Shown here in pieces: positions 8,208 through 15,341 of a stretch of 20,725 nt of DNA. The notes under the pieces are model-generated. The model ran no database searches. It was not told the origin of the DNA and saw nothing but the letters and a program-made list of their open reading frames with translations. The translations under genes were made by a program, and so were the position numbers. Position 1 is the stretch's first letter. Every line of letters starts with the position of its first letter. Source of the DNA: Verrucomicrobiales bacterium (GTDB lineage: Bacteria > Verrucomicrobiota > Verrucomicrobiae > Limisphaerales > UBA1100); NCBI GenBank assembly GCA_002721895.1, contig PBLV01000055.1, forward strand, positions 1 to 20,725, written 5' to 3'.

Positions 8208-9320
8208 ATGAAAGCTCTCCTCCTCTCCCTCGTGTGCGTTTCCATGGCGGCCGCAGCGCCGACGGTTTCACTGGTTCGATTACCAATGCATGGCATACAA
8301 CCGCAAGTGATGACCGATGCCAAGGGCACAGCACATATTGTTTTTCTGGCGGGCAAGGAACGGGCATCCGACGTATATTACGTCACGCGGAAGGCTGGAA
8401 AATTTTCACTGCCGATGAAGGTGAATGCCATCCCGGGCAGCGCGGTGGCGGTAGGCACCATTCGCGGGCCGCACTTGGCGCTGGGAAAGTATGGCCGCGT
8501 GCACGTGGCGTGGAATGGTTCCCAAGCCGCCGGCGGCCGGCCGCATCATGGGTCGCCGATGTTGTACACGCGGATGAAGCTCGACGGCAGCGGATTTGAA
8601 AAGGAACGCGACCTGATGACGTGGACGACCGCCCTCGATGACGGCGGCTCGGTTGCGGCGGATGGCAAGGGCAACGTGCACGTGGTGTGGCACGCCGCGC
8701 CAAAGGCCAGCCCGAAGGGCGAGAATGTACGCGGCGTGTTTGTGGCGACATCGGCGGATACGGGAAAGACGTACGCAAATGAAAAACTAATCAGCACGAA
8801 GAAAGGCACGTGCGGATGTTGCGGGCTGAAGTCGTTCACTGATGCCAAGGGCGAGCTGTACACGCTTTATCGCGGCGCACAAAAGGTGGTGAATCGTGAC
8901 ATGACACTGCTTATCGGCCACGAGCCGGGCAAGGCGCGCGAAAGCGTGGTGGGCCCGTGGAAGATTGGCCAGTGCGTGATGAGCAGCGCCGCCTTCACCC
9001 AAACGCTCAAGGGCGTGCTCGGCGCGTGGGAAGCGCAAAGCAACATTTTCGTGGGACCGCTCGACGGAAAATCCGACGCACACAAAATCGCTCGTCACGC
9101 CCGCCAACGCCACCCCAGCATCGCTGTCAACAAAGCCGGCGACACGCTGGTGGCATGGAGCGAAAATACCGGCTGGAAAAAAGGCGGCCGACTCGCGTGG
9201 CAGATTCTGACCCAAAAACCGACCGACACAGCAACACATGGCGGCAAGGCGGGAATGCCGGTCTGGAGTTTTACTGCGGCTTATGCCCTGAAAAACGGGG
9301 ATTTTGAGGTGATTTACTAA
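8208..9320 (+). CDS. Exported sialidase-like beta-propeller protein
   Basis: This 370-residue protein starts at ATG 8208 with a clear signal peptide (MKALLLSLVCVSMAAAAP). The mature part has repeated strand motifs ending in HVAW or HVVWH, and Asp-box-like turns (ADGKGNVHVVW, VNKAGDTLVAWS), as in six-bladed sialidase/BNR propellers. A cysteine cluster, TCGCCGLKSF, sits at residues 201-210 and could bind a metal or form disulfides after export. No Arg triad of a true sialidase is evident, so enzymatic activity should not be assumed. The 14-codon upstream extension of the frame lacks signal-peptide character. It follows the dehydrogenase gene by 57 bp and may be co-transcribed with it. Confidence 0.7.
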   Translation: MKALLLSLVCVSMAAAAPTVSLVRLPMHGIQPQVMTDAKGTAHIVFLAGKERASDVYYVTRKAGKFSLPMKVNAIPGSAVAVGTIRGPHLALGKYGRVHVAWNGSQAAGGRPHHGSPMLYTRMKLDGSGFEKERDLMTWTTALDDGGSVAADGKGNVHVVWHAAPKASPKGENVRGVFVATSADTGKTYANEKLISTKKGTCGCCGLKSFTDAKGELYTLYRGAQKVVNRDMTLLIGHEPGKARESVVGPWKIGQCVMSSAAFTQTLKGVLGAWEAQSNIFVGPLDGKSDAHKIARHARQRHPSIAVNKAGDTLVAWSENTGWKKGGRLAWQILTQKPTDTATHGGKAGMPVWSFTAAYALKNGDFEVIY

Positions 9321-9325
9321 TTGAC

Positions 9326-9366
9326 GTTATCAGATAACGCTTGAAGAAGAAGCGTCATCTGATAAC
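9326..9366. promoter_or_regulatory. Paired palindromes, likely operator of the toxin-antitoxin operon
   Basis: GTTATCAGATAAC (9326-9338) is a perfect 6+1+6 palindrome. GTCATCTGATAAC (9354-9366) is a one-mismatch copy in inverted orientation. Extending each arm by GC gives a 15-position inverted repeat with one mismatch and an 11-nt loop. The block ends 8 bp before the antitoxin ATG. Ribbon-helix-helix antitoxins commonly bind such repeats to repress their own operon. A TTGACG at 9321-9326 could be a -35 element overlapping the first site, but no convincing -10 is spaced correctly. Binding is inferred, and the fold could also act in the RNA. Confidence 0.65.
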
Positions 9367-9374
9367 ATCGACCC

Positions 9375-9623
9375 ATGCGAACGATTGTCGATTTACCCGA
9401 GGAGCAGATTGCGGCCTTGGACAGTTATTGTGAGGAGGAAAAGGTGTCGCGGGCCGAGGCGGTGCGCCGGGCGGTGAGTGAGTTTGTGCCGACCAAGCCA
9501 AAAGGGGAAAAGAAAAAGCGAACCATTAAAGACCATCCCGGCTTTGGTTCGTGGAAACACCTAAACATTGACGGCTTGGAGTTTCAGGAAAAAATGCGGG
9601 CTGAATGGGATCACCGCCCGTGA
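9375..9623 (+). CDS. Ribbon-helix-helix (CopG-like) antitoxin of a VapBC-type pair
   Basis: This protein has 82 residues. The N-terminal 38 fit the ribbon-helix-helix fold: a short strand MRTIVDLPEEQIAALD, helix, a turn with VSRAEAVRRAVSEF, then a basic linker (PKGEKKKRTIK). The C-terminal tail, rich in aromatic and charged residues (GFGSWKHLNI...FQEKMRAEWDHRP), is the usual toxin-binding, partly disordered part. Such antitoxins dimerise, bind operator DNA and neutralise the PIN toxin. It lies just downstream of the paired palindromes and overlaps the toxin start by GTGA, typical of a co-translated pair. Confidence 0.85.
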   Translation: MRTIVDLPEEQIAALDSYCEEEKVSRAEAVRRAVSEFVPTKPKGEKKKRTIKDHPGFGSWKHLNIDGLEFQEKMRAEWDHRP

Positions 9624-9979
9624 CAGCTGTTTTCGATACGAACATCGTCATCGATTGCCTGCGCGGCTTGGAACAGGCCGACGAGGAGTACAGCCGCTAT
9701 GACAAGGTTTTCATCAGCCGCGTGACATGGATGGAGGTTTTGGTTGGAGTTGACTCGGAAGACGTCCGCGATTTTTTAAAACAAAAATTCACGACCACAG
9801 CCATTGATGTCGAGGTCGCCGAGGCTGCCATTGAGATTCGACGCAATCATCGGCGGTTGAAACTACCCGATGCAGTCATCTGGGCCACCGCCACTACACG
9901 CGACTGCATGCTAGTCACCCGAAACACGCGTGACTTTTCCGATGAGGAAAAAACTGTGCGTGTGCCATACAGCATTTAA
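9620..9979 (+). CDS. PIN-domain ribonuclease toxin (VapC family)
   Basis: The protein has 119 residues from GTG 9620, which forms a GTGA overlap with the antitoxin stop. An ATG at 9605 is in frame but adds only MGSPP, so GTG is preferred. It is a single PIN domain: Asp6 in VFDTNIVID, Glu39 in WMEVLVG, Asp84 in KLPDAVIWATA, and a terminal acidic site near NTRDF (Asn102, Asp105). These residues coordinate magnesium or manganese for RNA cleavage. VapC toxins cut specific tRNAs or rRNA and arrest growth when free of antitoxin. The target here is unknown. Its stop overlaps the next start as TAATG. Confidence 0.9.
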   Translation: MTAVFDTNIVIDCLRGLEQADEEYSRYDKVFISRVTWMEVLVGVDSEDVRDFLKQKFTTTAIDVEVAEAAIEIRRNHRRLKLPDAVIWATATTRDCMLVTRNTRDFSDEEKTVRVPYSI

Positions 9980-10668
9980 TGAAAATAGCTTACACAGGAT
10001 TTGAGTTGCCCGAGGGGAAGGTGAAGTATAACGACGCCATTCTTTCTGATTTGGAGAACAAATTTAAACCGGACAAGGTTTCGCCTTACTATATCGAGCT
10101 GTTGCCGGAAGGGTTTGAGGCGGCGGAGGGGATTGCGATTGCGCGTGACTCGGTTCTCGATTTGCTGATTTTGGACATGGACAAGATTGAGGGGCGGTTA
10201 TCCGTGGCGGAGGATGCGACGGAGAAGGCGGTGCTGGCGAAGTGCTTCGCGCATCTCGAGGGTGAGCAGCCGGTTTGCAATTTGGAACTGGACGACGCCG
10301 AACACGAGTTTGTGAACGGGTTCGGGTTATTGAGCAACAAGCCGACGGCGGTGTTTGATAAACCGCCGACTCCGGATACGGTTTGCGAAGAGGTGATGAC
10401 GGCGGGCGATCTGATGTTCTTTTATACCGCTGGCAAAAAGGAGGTACGAGCGTGGTTCGTGGAGAAGCATGCCGACGCGGTGACGTGCGCGGGGAAGATT
10501 CACACGGACCTGGCGCGCGGGTTCATCAAGGCGGAGATTGTGAGCCATGAGGAGCTGATGACCGCGCACAATTTCAAGGACGCCGCCTCGCAAGGGTTGA
10601 CGAAGTTGGTGGACAAGGATTTCCCGATTCCGGAACGAACTGTGCTGGAAATCCGGTTTAACATTTAA
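9979..10668 (+). CDS. YchF/OLA1-like protein lacking GTPase motifs (TGS/DUF933-like)
   Basis: This 229-residue protein resembles the ATPase/GTPase YchF from the inside out. Residues 70-125 (EKAVLAKCFAHLE, LELDDAEHE, LLSNKPT) align with the YchF helical domain. Residues 142-229 match its C-terminal TGS-like DUF933 domain: LMFFYTAGKKEVRAWF, AGKIHTDLARGFIKAEIVS, ending in ERTVLEIRFNI. The nucleotide-binding parts are gone or ruined. The P-loop position reads GFELPEGKVKYNDA with no Ser/Thr after GK, the DxAG switch is absent, and NKPT passes straight to the TGS part without the NxxE motif. Full YchF is about 360 residues. It is a likely pseudo-GTPase that may still bind ribosomes or RNA. It starts within the vapC stop (TAATG), suggesting translational coupling. 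Fold is fairly sure by eye; role is unknown. Confidence 0.75.
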   Translation: MKIAYTGFELPEGKVKYNDAILSDLENKFKPDKVSPYYIELLPEGFEAAEGIAIARDSVLDLLILDMDKIEGRLSVAEDATEKAVLAKCFAHLEGEQPVCNLELDDAEHEFVNGFGLLSNKPTAVFDKPPTPDTVCEEVMTAGDLMFFYTAGKKEVRAWFVEKHADAVTCAGKIHTDLARGFIKAEIVSHEELMTAHNFKDAASQGLTKLVDKDFPIPERTVLEIRFNI

Positions 10669-10679
10669 CGCCCAAACGC

Positions 10680-10710
10680 AAAAAGCGCCAAGATTTTTCA
10701 ACCTTGGCGC
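10680..10710 (-). terminator. Intrinsic terminator between convergent genes
   Basis: GCGCCAAG (10685-10692) and CTTGGCGC (10703-10710) form a perfect 8-bp GC-rich stem with a 10-nt loop. On the minus strand the stem is followed by a T run (the complement of the A run at 10680-10684), then GCGTTT, so it best terminates the DUF1501 transcript. It may also slow plus-strand transcription coming from the toxin-antitoxin operon, although no T tract follows on that strand. Confidence 0.75.
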
Positions 10711-10733
10711 CTCGATGGCTTGGCGGTTTCCCG

Positions 10734-12209
10734 CTAAATAATCTGCTTAATCGGCTCCGCGCCTTCAACGCCGACGAGTTTTTGGTCCAGCCCTCGATAA
10801 AAATACGTGAGCTGGTTGGGGTCGAAGCCCAGTTGCGTCAGCACCGTGGCATGGAGGTTTTTCACGTGGAAACGATTCTCCACAGCTTTGCTGCCTATCT
10901 CATCAGTCTGGCCAACGCTTACACCGCCCTTGATGCCACCGCCGGCCATCCACATGGTGAAGCCGTAGCTGTTGTGGTCGCGACCCGTGCCACGGGCGTA
11001 CTCGGCGGTGGGCTGACGCCCGAACTCGCCGCCCCAGATAATTAGCGTCTCGTCCAGCAGTCCGCGCTGCTCCAGGTCCTGCAACAACCCGGCAATGGGC
11101 TTGTCGGTGTTACCAGCATGGTAATTATGGTTCTTTTGAAGATCGCCGTGGGCATCCCAGTTGGCATCGTTATGGTTGCCGCCGCTGTAAATCTGGATGA
11201 AGCGCACTCCGCGTTCCACCAGCCGGCGGGCGAGCAGGCATTTCTTGCCAAAGTCATCCGTGCGGCCTTCTCCGATCCCGTAGAGCGACTTGACGTGCAC
11301 GGGTTCCTGATCGAAATCCACGGCCTCGGGCGCGCTCATCTGCATCTTGTATGCCAACTCATAGCTGGCGATGCGGGCGGCCAAGTTGGAGTTGTCTGCA
11401 CGGGCACTGAGATGGCGGTTGTTGTACTTGTTTAGAGCATCGAGCATGGCGCGTTGCTCTTCACGCTTCATGCCGCGGGCGTTCTTGAGGTCAAGGATCG
11501 GCGTGCCACTGGCGTTGACGGTCACTCCCTGATAGGCTGCGGGCATGTAGCCACTGGTCCAGTTCTTGGCGCCGCTGATGGGGCCGCCGGTGGGGTCGAG
11601 CATTACCACGTAACCCGGCAGGTTTTCATTCTCAGAGCCGAGGCCGTAGTTCACCCAAGAACCCAGCGAAGGTTTGCCGCTGAGGACATGGCCGGAATTC
11701 ATCATCAACATCGCCGAGCCATGGATGGGCGAGTCGGCGGTCATGGAGTGCAGGAAGGCAATCTTGTCGCATTGCTTGCCAAGGTGCGGGAACAGGTCGC
11801 TGATGTACTTGCCGCATTGGCCGTATTGCTTGAACTTCCATTTGGGGCCCACCACCCGGCCGCCGTTCTTCTTGCCACCGCGGCCAAAGGTCTTCACCTG
11901 AATGGTCTTGCCGTCGAGCGGATACATTTTGGGCTTGTAGTCGAACGTATCGACCTGGCTCGGCCCGCCATACATGAAAAGAAAAATCACGTGCTTCGCC
12001 TTCGCGGGCAGGGGCGGGGTCTTGGGCTTGAGGGGGGTTTCCCAAGGCGTCTTGCCATCCGCCGCCAACGCCTGGTTGGCCAGAAAGCCGTCACCCGCCA
12101 TCATCCCGGTGAGCGCCAGCGACGTGAAGCCGCCGCCGACCTGATGCAAGAATTCCCGCCGCGAGGTTTGCCCGCAGAACGTGTTTGCCGGTTTTTCAAT
12201 TTTCGCCAT
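10734..12209 (-). CDS. DUF1501 protein, Tat-exported
   Basis: This protein has 491 residues. A twin-arginine signal (TSRREFLHQVGGGFTSLALTG) near the N terminus predicts folded export by the Tat system. The body is a DUF1501 domain, related to the alkaline phosphatase/sulfatase fold: VIFLFMYGGPSQVDTFDYKP near the start, FIQIYSGGNHNDANWDAHGD in the middle, and IIWGGEFGRQPTAEYARGTG with GRDHNSYGFTMWMAGGGIKG towards the end. The Asp, His and Glu residues in these segments resemble metal-site positions. Function is unproven in the family. It lies 31 bp downstream of the PSCyt1 gene, the standard pairing in Planctomycetota and Verrucomicrobiota, so the two are almost certainly an operon and partners. 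Confidence 0.92.
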   Translation of the reverse strand: MAKIEKPANTFCGQTSRREFLHQVGGGFTSLALTGMMAGDGFLANQALAADGKTPWETPLKPKTPPLPAKAKHVIFLFMYGGPSQVDTFDYKPKMYPLDGKTIQVKTFGRGGKKNGGRVVGPKWKFKQYGQCGKYISDLFPHLGKQCDKIAFLHSMTADSPIHGSAMLMMNSGHVLSGKPSLGSWVNYGLGSENENLPGYVVMLDPTGGPISGAKNWTSGYMPAAYQGVTVNASGTPILDLKNARGMKREEQRAMLDALNKYNNRHLSARADNSNLAARIASYELAYKMQMSAPEAVDFDQEPVHVKSLYGIGEGRTDDFGKKCLLARRLVERGVRFIQIYSGGNHNDANWDAHGDLQKNHNYHAGNTDKPIAGLLQDLEQRGLLDETLIIWGGEFGRQPTAEYARGTGRDHNSYGFTMWMAGGGIKGGVSVGQTDEIGSKAVENRFHVKNLHATVLTQLGFDPNQLTYFYRGLDQKLVGVEGAEPIKQII

Positions 12210-12240
12210 AAGCCTGTTTCAGTATAGGGATTTTTCCTTG

Positions 12241-15183
12241 TTAGTCGAGATAGACAAATTCGTTGAGGTTCAGCACAAGCAAGCAAAAGCGCTGTAGGGC
12301 CTGATTATCCTCCACGCCACTTTGCTTGAAGGCGGCAAGGAGTTTCACGCCATCGTCGATATCCTCCTTGGAGGCAGGCCGGCTGGTGGCCAGCTCGATG
12401 GCGCGGCTGACCTGCTCGGAGGTGGACTTGGCCTCGCCCAGCAAGCGGTTGGCCAGCGCCTCGGCGGAGTCGTTAAGGAACTTGCTGTTCAGCATGGTAA
12501 GCGTTTGCGTGGGCACGGTGGTAACAAACCGGACATCGCAGGTGTTGTCGGTGTCCGCCCAGTCAAATGCCGCGAGGAAGGGCTCGTGCAGGGAGCGCTT
12601 CACGAAGATGTACACGCTGCGGCGAGCGGCGTCCTCCTTGGAGCTGCGGCCCCAGGCGGCACCGGGACGGGAAGCTGTCTTGGCCACCTCCTGCGGAATC
12701 TCGGTGTAGATGCTCGGCCCGCCCATCTTGAGGTTGAGCTGGCCGGTGAGGTTCAGAATGGAGTCGCGAATTTCCTCCGCGGCCAAGCGCCGCATATCAA
12801 ACCGCCAGAAAAGATCGTTGTTAGGATCCTTGGCCAGCGCAGTCTTGTTGCCGGCGGAAGACATCTGGTAGGTGCGGCTCAACATGATAAGCCGATGCAT
12901 CCGCTTGAGCGTCCAGCCGCCTTCGGCAAACTCGGCGGCCAGCCAGTTGAGCAACTCGGGGTGCGTTGGCTGATCGCCAATGAAGCCAAAGTTGTTTGAG
13001 CTGCGCACGATGCCGCGGCCGAAATGATGCTGCCAGAGGCGGTTGGCCATCACCTTGGCGGTCATGGGGTTATCCTTGCTGGCCAGCCACTCGGCCAGGA
13101 CGCGGCGGCGGCCGGAGGTTTTACCACTGTCGTATTCCTTCGGAACGTTCACCCCGTCAGCACCCAAGATTTGCGGGAAAGCGGGTTGCACCTCCTCGCC
13201 CTTGAGCTGTGGGTTGCCGCGCTTTAACACCCAGGTGGGCTGGCGGCCACGCTCGGCGACAGCCATGGCCTTGCCGGCTTGGAAGGTGAGCTTTTGCGAC
13301 TGGCTGGCCGCCAGTTGACGGCGCAGACTGCTCCAGTGGGCGAGCTTGGAGTCACCGAGCAACTCGCGCCCAAACTTGCGCACGAGCACGTCGGTGGAGG
13401 TTTGGCTAAGGTCCGCGGTCAGGCCGATGTCAATGTACTGCCCACCGTTGGTTTGCCGGCAATGGACGGCCAAGGTGTTGCGTCCGGTCTGGAGCACCTC
13501 CAGCGCGGCCTTGGTGATGTCGAGTTTCTTGTAATTGTCGACGTAGCCTTTCACGGAATGGATGAGCTTGCCGTTCAGGTAAATTTCGGCGTCCTCATCG
13601 TGATGAATCGTGAGCGTGAGCTTGGACGGAATGCCCTCCAGCCCAAAATCCTTGCGCAACCAGATGTCCTTGGTGTTCCAGTGTGTGCGCGGATGGCTGT
13701 TGGGCGTACCGAGCGTGCCAAAGCCGCCGGGGCCCTTCTTCCATTTGCTGTCGTCAAACGCGATCTCGAACCAGTTGTTGGCCGGTTTATCCAGCGTGTA
13801 TTCCCAGACTTGGCCCTTCTTGATGGAGTCGGGCAGCACCTCCGCGTAGCGCGAGCCGCGTTTCTGGGTAGTCACAGCCACCTCGGGATGCTTCTTGGCG
13901 AGGTCCTTTAAAAACCCCTTCTCGATCGCGGCAATCTCGCCAGTGAGCGCCATCTCGGTTTTTTGCTTGGCCACCACCTTCAGGTCAAAGGCGGCCTTGT
14001 CCGCCGGGGTGTTGTTGATGGGCACATGGTTGGTGCCGCCCTTGCCATGCGGGGAAATATCGGCGAAGAACGACAACAGGGAGTAGTAATCCTTCTGCGG
14101 AATGGGATCGATCTTGTGGTCGTGGCAGCGCGCGCACCCCACCGTCATGCCCAGGAAGGTCTCGCTGGTCGTACGCAGGATGTCATCCAGGTAATCATAA
14201 CGTGCCAAGGGCCGATCCGCCGGCTCATCATCCCAGATGCCCAGCCGATAAAAGCCCGTGGCGGTGATGGAGTCCGAGGTCTTGTCCGGCAGTTCATCCC
14301 CGGCCACTTGTTCCATGATGAAACGATTGTACGGCTTGTCCTCGTTGAAGGCATTGATGACATAATCACGGTACATCCAGATGAGGTCCTTGCGGCTGTC
14401 ACGCTCGTAACCGTTGGTCTCGGCGAAGCGCACAAGGTCCAGCCAATGGCGGCCCCACTTCTCCCCGTACTGAGGCCGCTCCAGCAGGCCGTCGATCACG
14501 TTGCGCCAAGCGCGCGGCGATTTGTCGTGCACAAAGGCGTTCACCTCCTCCGGCGTGGGCGGCAGGCCAATGAGGTCGTAGTACGCACGCCGGATCAACT
14601 GCCGCCTGTCCGCCGGTGCGTTGGGCGCTAGGTTGCCCGCCTTGAGTTTGGCGTAGATGAAGGCGTCGATCGGATTCCGGCCCCAATCCGCATTATCCAC
14701 CTTGGGCACCTCGGGCCGATGCATCTTCTGGTAGGCCCAGTAGGCACGCGTACGCGCATTGATTTGCGTGTTCGGCAGCTTCTCCGGCTCGTCGTTGCCG
14801 GCAATCTCCAACTTGGGATTATATGGCGCGCCCAACTTCACCCATTGCGTGAGTATGTCGATGTCCTCCTGTGGCAGCTTGGCCTTGGGCGGCATCTCGT
14901 GGTCGATGTCCTTGTAGGAAATCATCGCCAGCAACAGGCTCTTGTCCGGCTCCTTTAAATTCACCGCCGGTCCAATCTCGCCACCCTTCAGGATGCCCGC
15001 GCGGCTGGTGATCCGGAAATGCCCCTTGAGCTTTTCCTCGCTGCCATGGCACTTGAAGCAATTTTCCTTGAGGATCGAGTAAACTTTCTTGTCAAAAAAC
15101 GTGACCTTCGCCGCGTCCGACAACTCCTGCGCCACCGCCAATCCTGGCAACGCCAACAATCCAACCCAAGCCTGTTTCCACAT
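12241..15183 (-). CDS. Planctomycete-type cytochrome c protein (PSCyt1, DUF1549, DUF1553)
   Basis: The 980-residue exported protein starts with a signal peptide (MWKQAWVGLLALPGLAVAQ). A PSCyt1 heme-binding domain follows, with CFKCHG at 42-47. DUF1549 (about 165-370) carries IDAFIYAKLKAGNLAP, RRAYYDLIGLPPTPEEV and a second CARCHDHK (350-357). Between them and the C-terminal DUF1553 (about 690-950, EWLASKDNPMTAKVMANRLW) lies an inserted beta-rich domain near 465-590 (FEIAFDDSKWKKGPGGFG, IHHDEDAEIYLNGKLIHS), which resembles a carbohydrate-binding jelly roll. A ribosome-binding site on the minus strand (GGGAG, 15196-15200) precedes the ATG. The family is suspected to take part in extracellular polysaccharide oxidation or electron transfer; this is inference. 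It is the first gene of the pair with DUF1501. Confidence 0.92.
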   Translation of the reverse strand: MWKQAWVGLLALPGLAVAQELSDAAKVTFFDKKVYSILKENCFKCHGSEEKLKGHFRITSRAGILKGGEIGPAVNLKEPDKSLLLAMISYKDIDHEMPPKAKLPQEDIDILTQWVKLGAPYNPKLEIAGNDEPEKLPNTQINARTRAYWAYQKMHRPEVPKVDNADWGRNPIDAFIYAKLKAGNLAPNAPADRRQLIRRAYYDLIGLPPTPEEVNAFVHDKSPRAWRNVIDGLLERPQYGEKWGRHWLDLVRFAETNGYERDSRKDLIWMYRDYVINAFNEDKPYNRFIMEQVAGDELPDKTSDSITATGFYRLGIWDDEPADRPLARYDYLDDILRTTSETFLGMTVGCARCHDHKIDPIPQKDYYSLLSFFADISPHGKGGTNHVPINNTPADKAAFDLKVVAKQKTEMALTGEIAAIEKGFLKDLAKKHPEVAVTTQKRGSRYAEVLPDSIKKGQVWEYTLDKPANNWFEIAFDDSKWKKGPGGFGTLGTPNSHPRTHWNTKDIWLRKDFGLEGIPSKLTLTIHHDEDAEIYLNGKLIHSVKGYVDNYKKLDITKAALEVLQTGRNTLAVHCRQTNGGQYIDIGLTADLSQTSTDVLVRKFGRELLGDSKLAHWSSLRRQLAASQSQKLTFQAGKAMAVAERGRQPTWVLKRGNPQLKGEEVQPAFPQILGADGVNVPKEYDSGKTSGRRRVLAEWLASKDNPMTAKVMANRLWQHHFGRGIVRSSNNFGFIGDQPTHPELLNWLAAEFAEGGWTLKRMHRLIMLSRTYQMSSAGNKTALAKDPNNDLFWRFDMRRLAAEEIRDSILNLTGQLNLKMGGPSIYTEIPQEVAKTASRPGAAWGRSSKEDAARRSVYIFVKRSLHEPFLAAFDWADTDNTCDVRFVTTVPTQTLTMLNSKFLNDSAEALANRLLGEAKSTSEQVSRAIELATSRPASKEDIDDGVKLLAAFKQSGVEDNQALQRFCLLVLNLNEFVYLD

Positions 15184-15276
15184 AAGAAATACTTTCTCCC
15201 TTTCGGGATGAACATCCTAACGACTCCCAGCCGTTTCGTCACCCCTAGAATACGTCTTTTTACAACCGCGCAGATA

Positions 15277-15304
15277 TTGACGTGCCAGCCACACCGCGTA
15301 TTCT
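15277..15304 (+). promoter_or_regulatory. Candidate sigma-70-type promoter of the GYF_2 gene
   Basis: TTGACG (15277-15282) and TATTCT (15299-15304) are separated by 16 bp, close to the housekeeping consensus. They lie about 38 bp before the ATG at 15342, leaving a leader of roughly 30 nt. A good ribosome-binding sequence (GGAAGGG, 15327-15333) stands 8 nt before the ATG. The match was found by eye and has not been tested. Confidence 0.5.
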
Positions 15305-15341
15305 AAACCGACCTGACCGGACACCCGGAAGGGCGACACCC

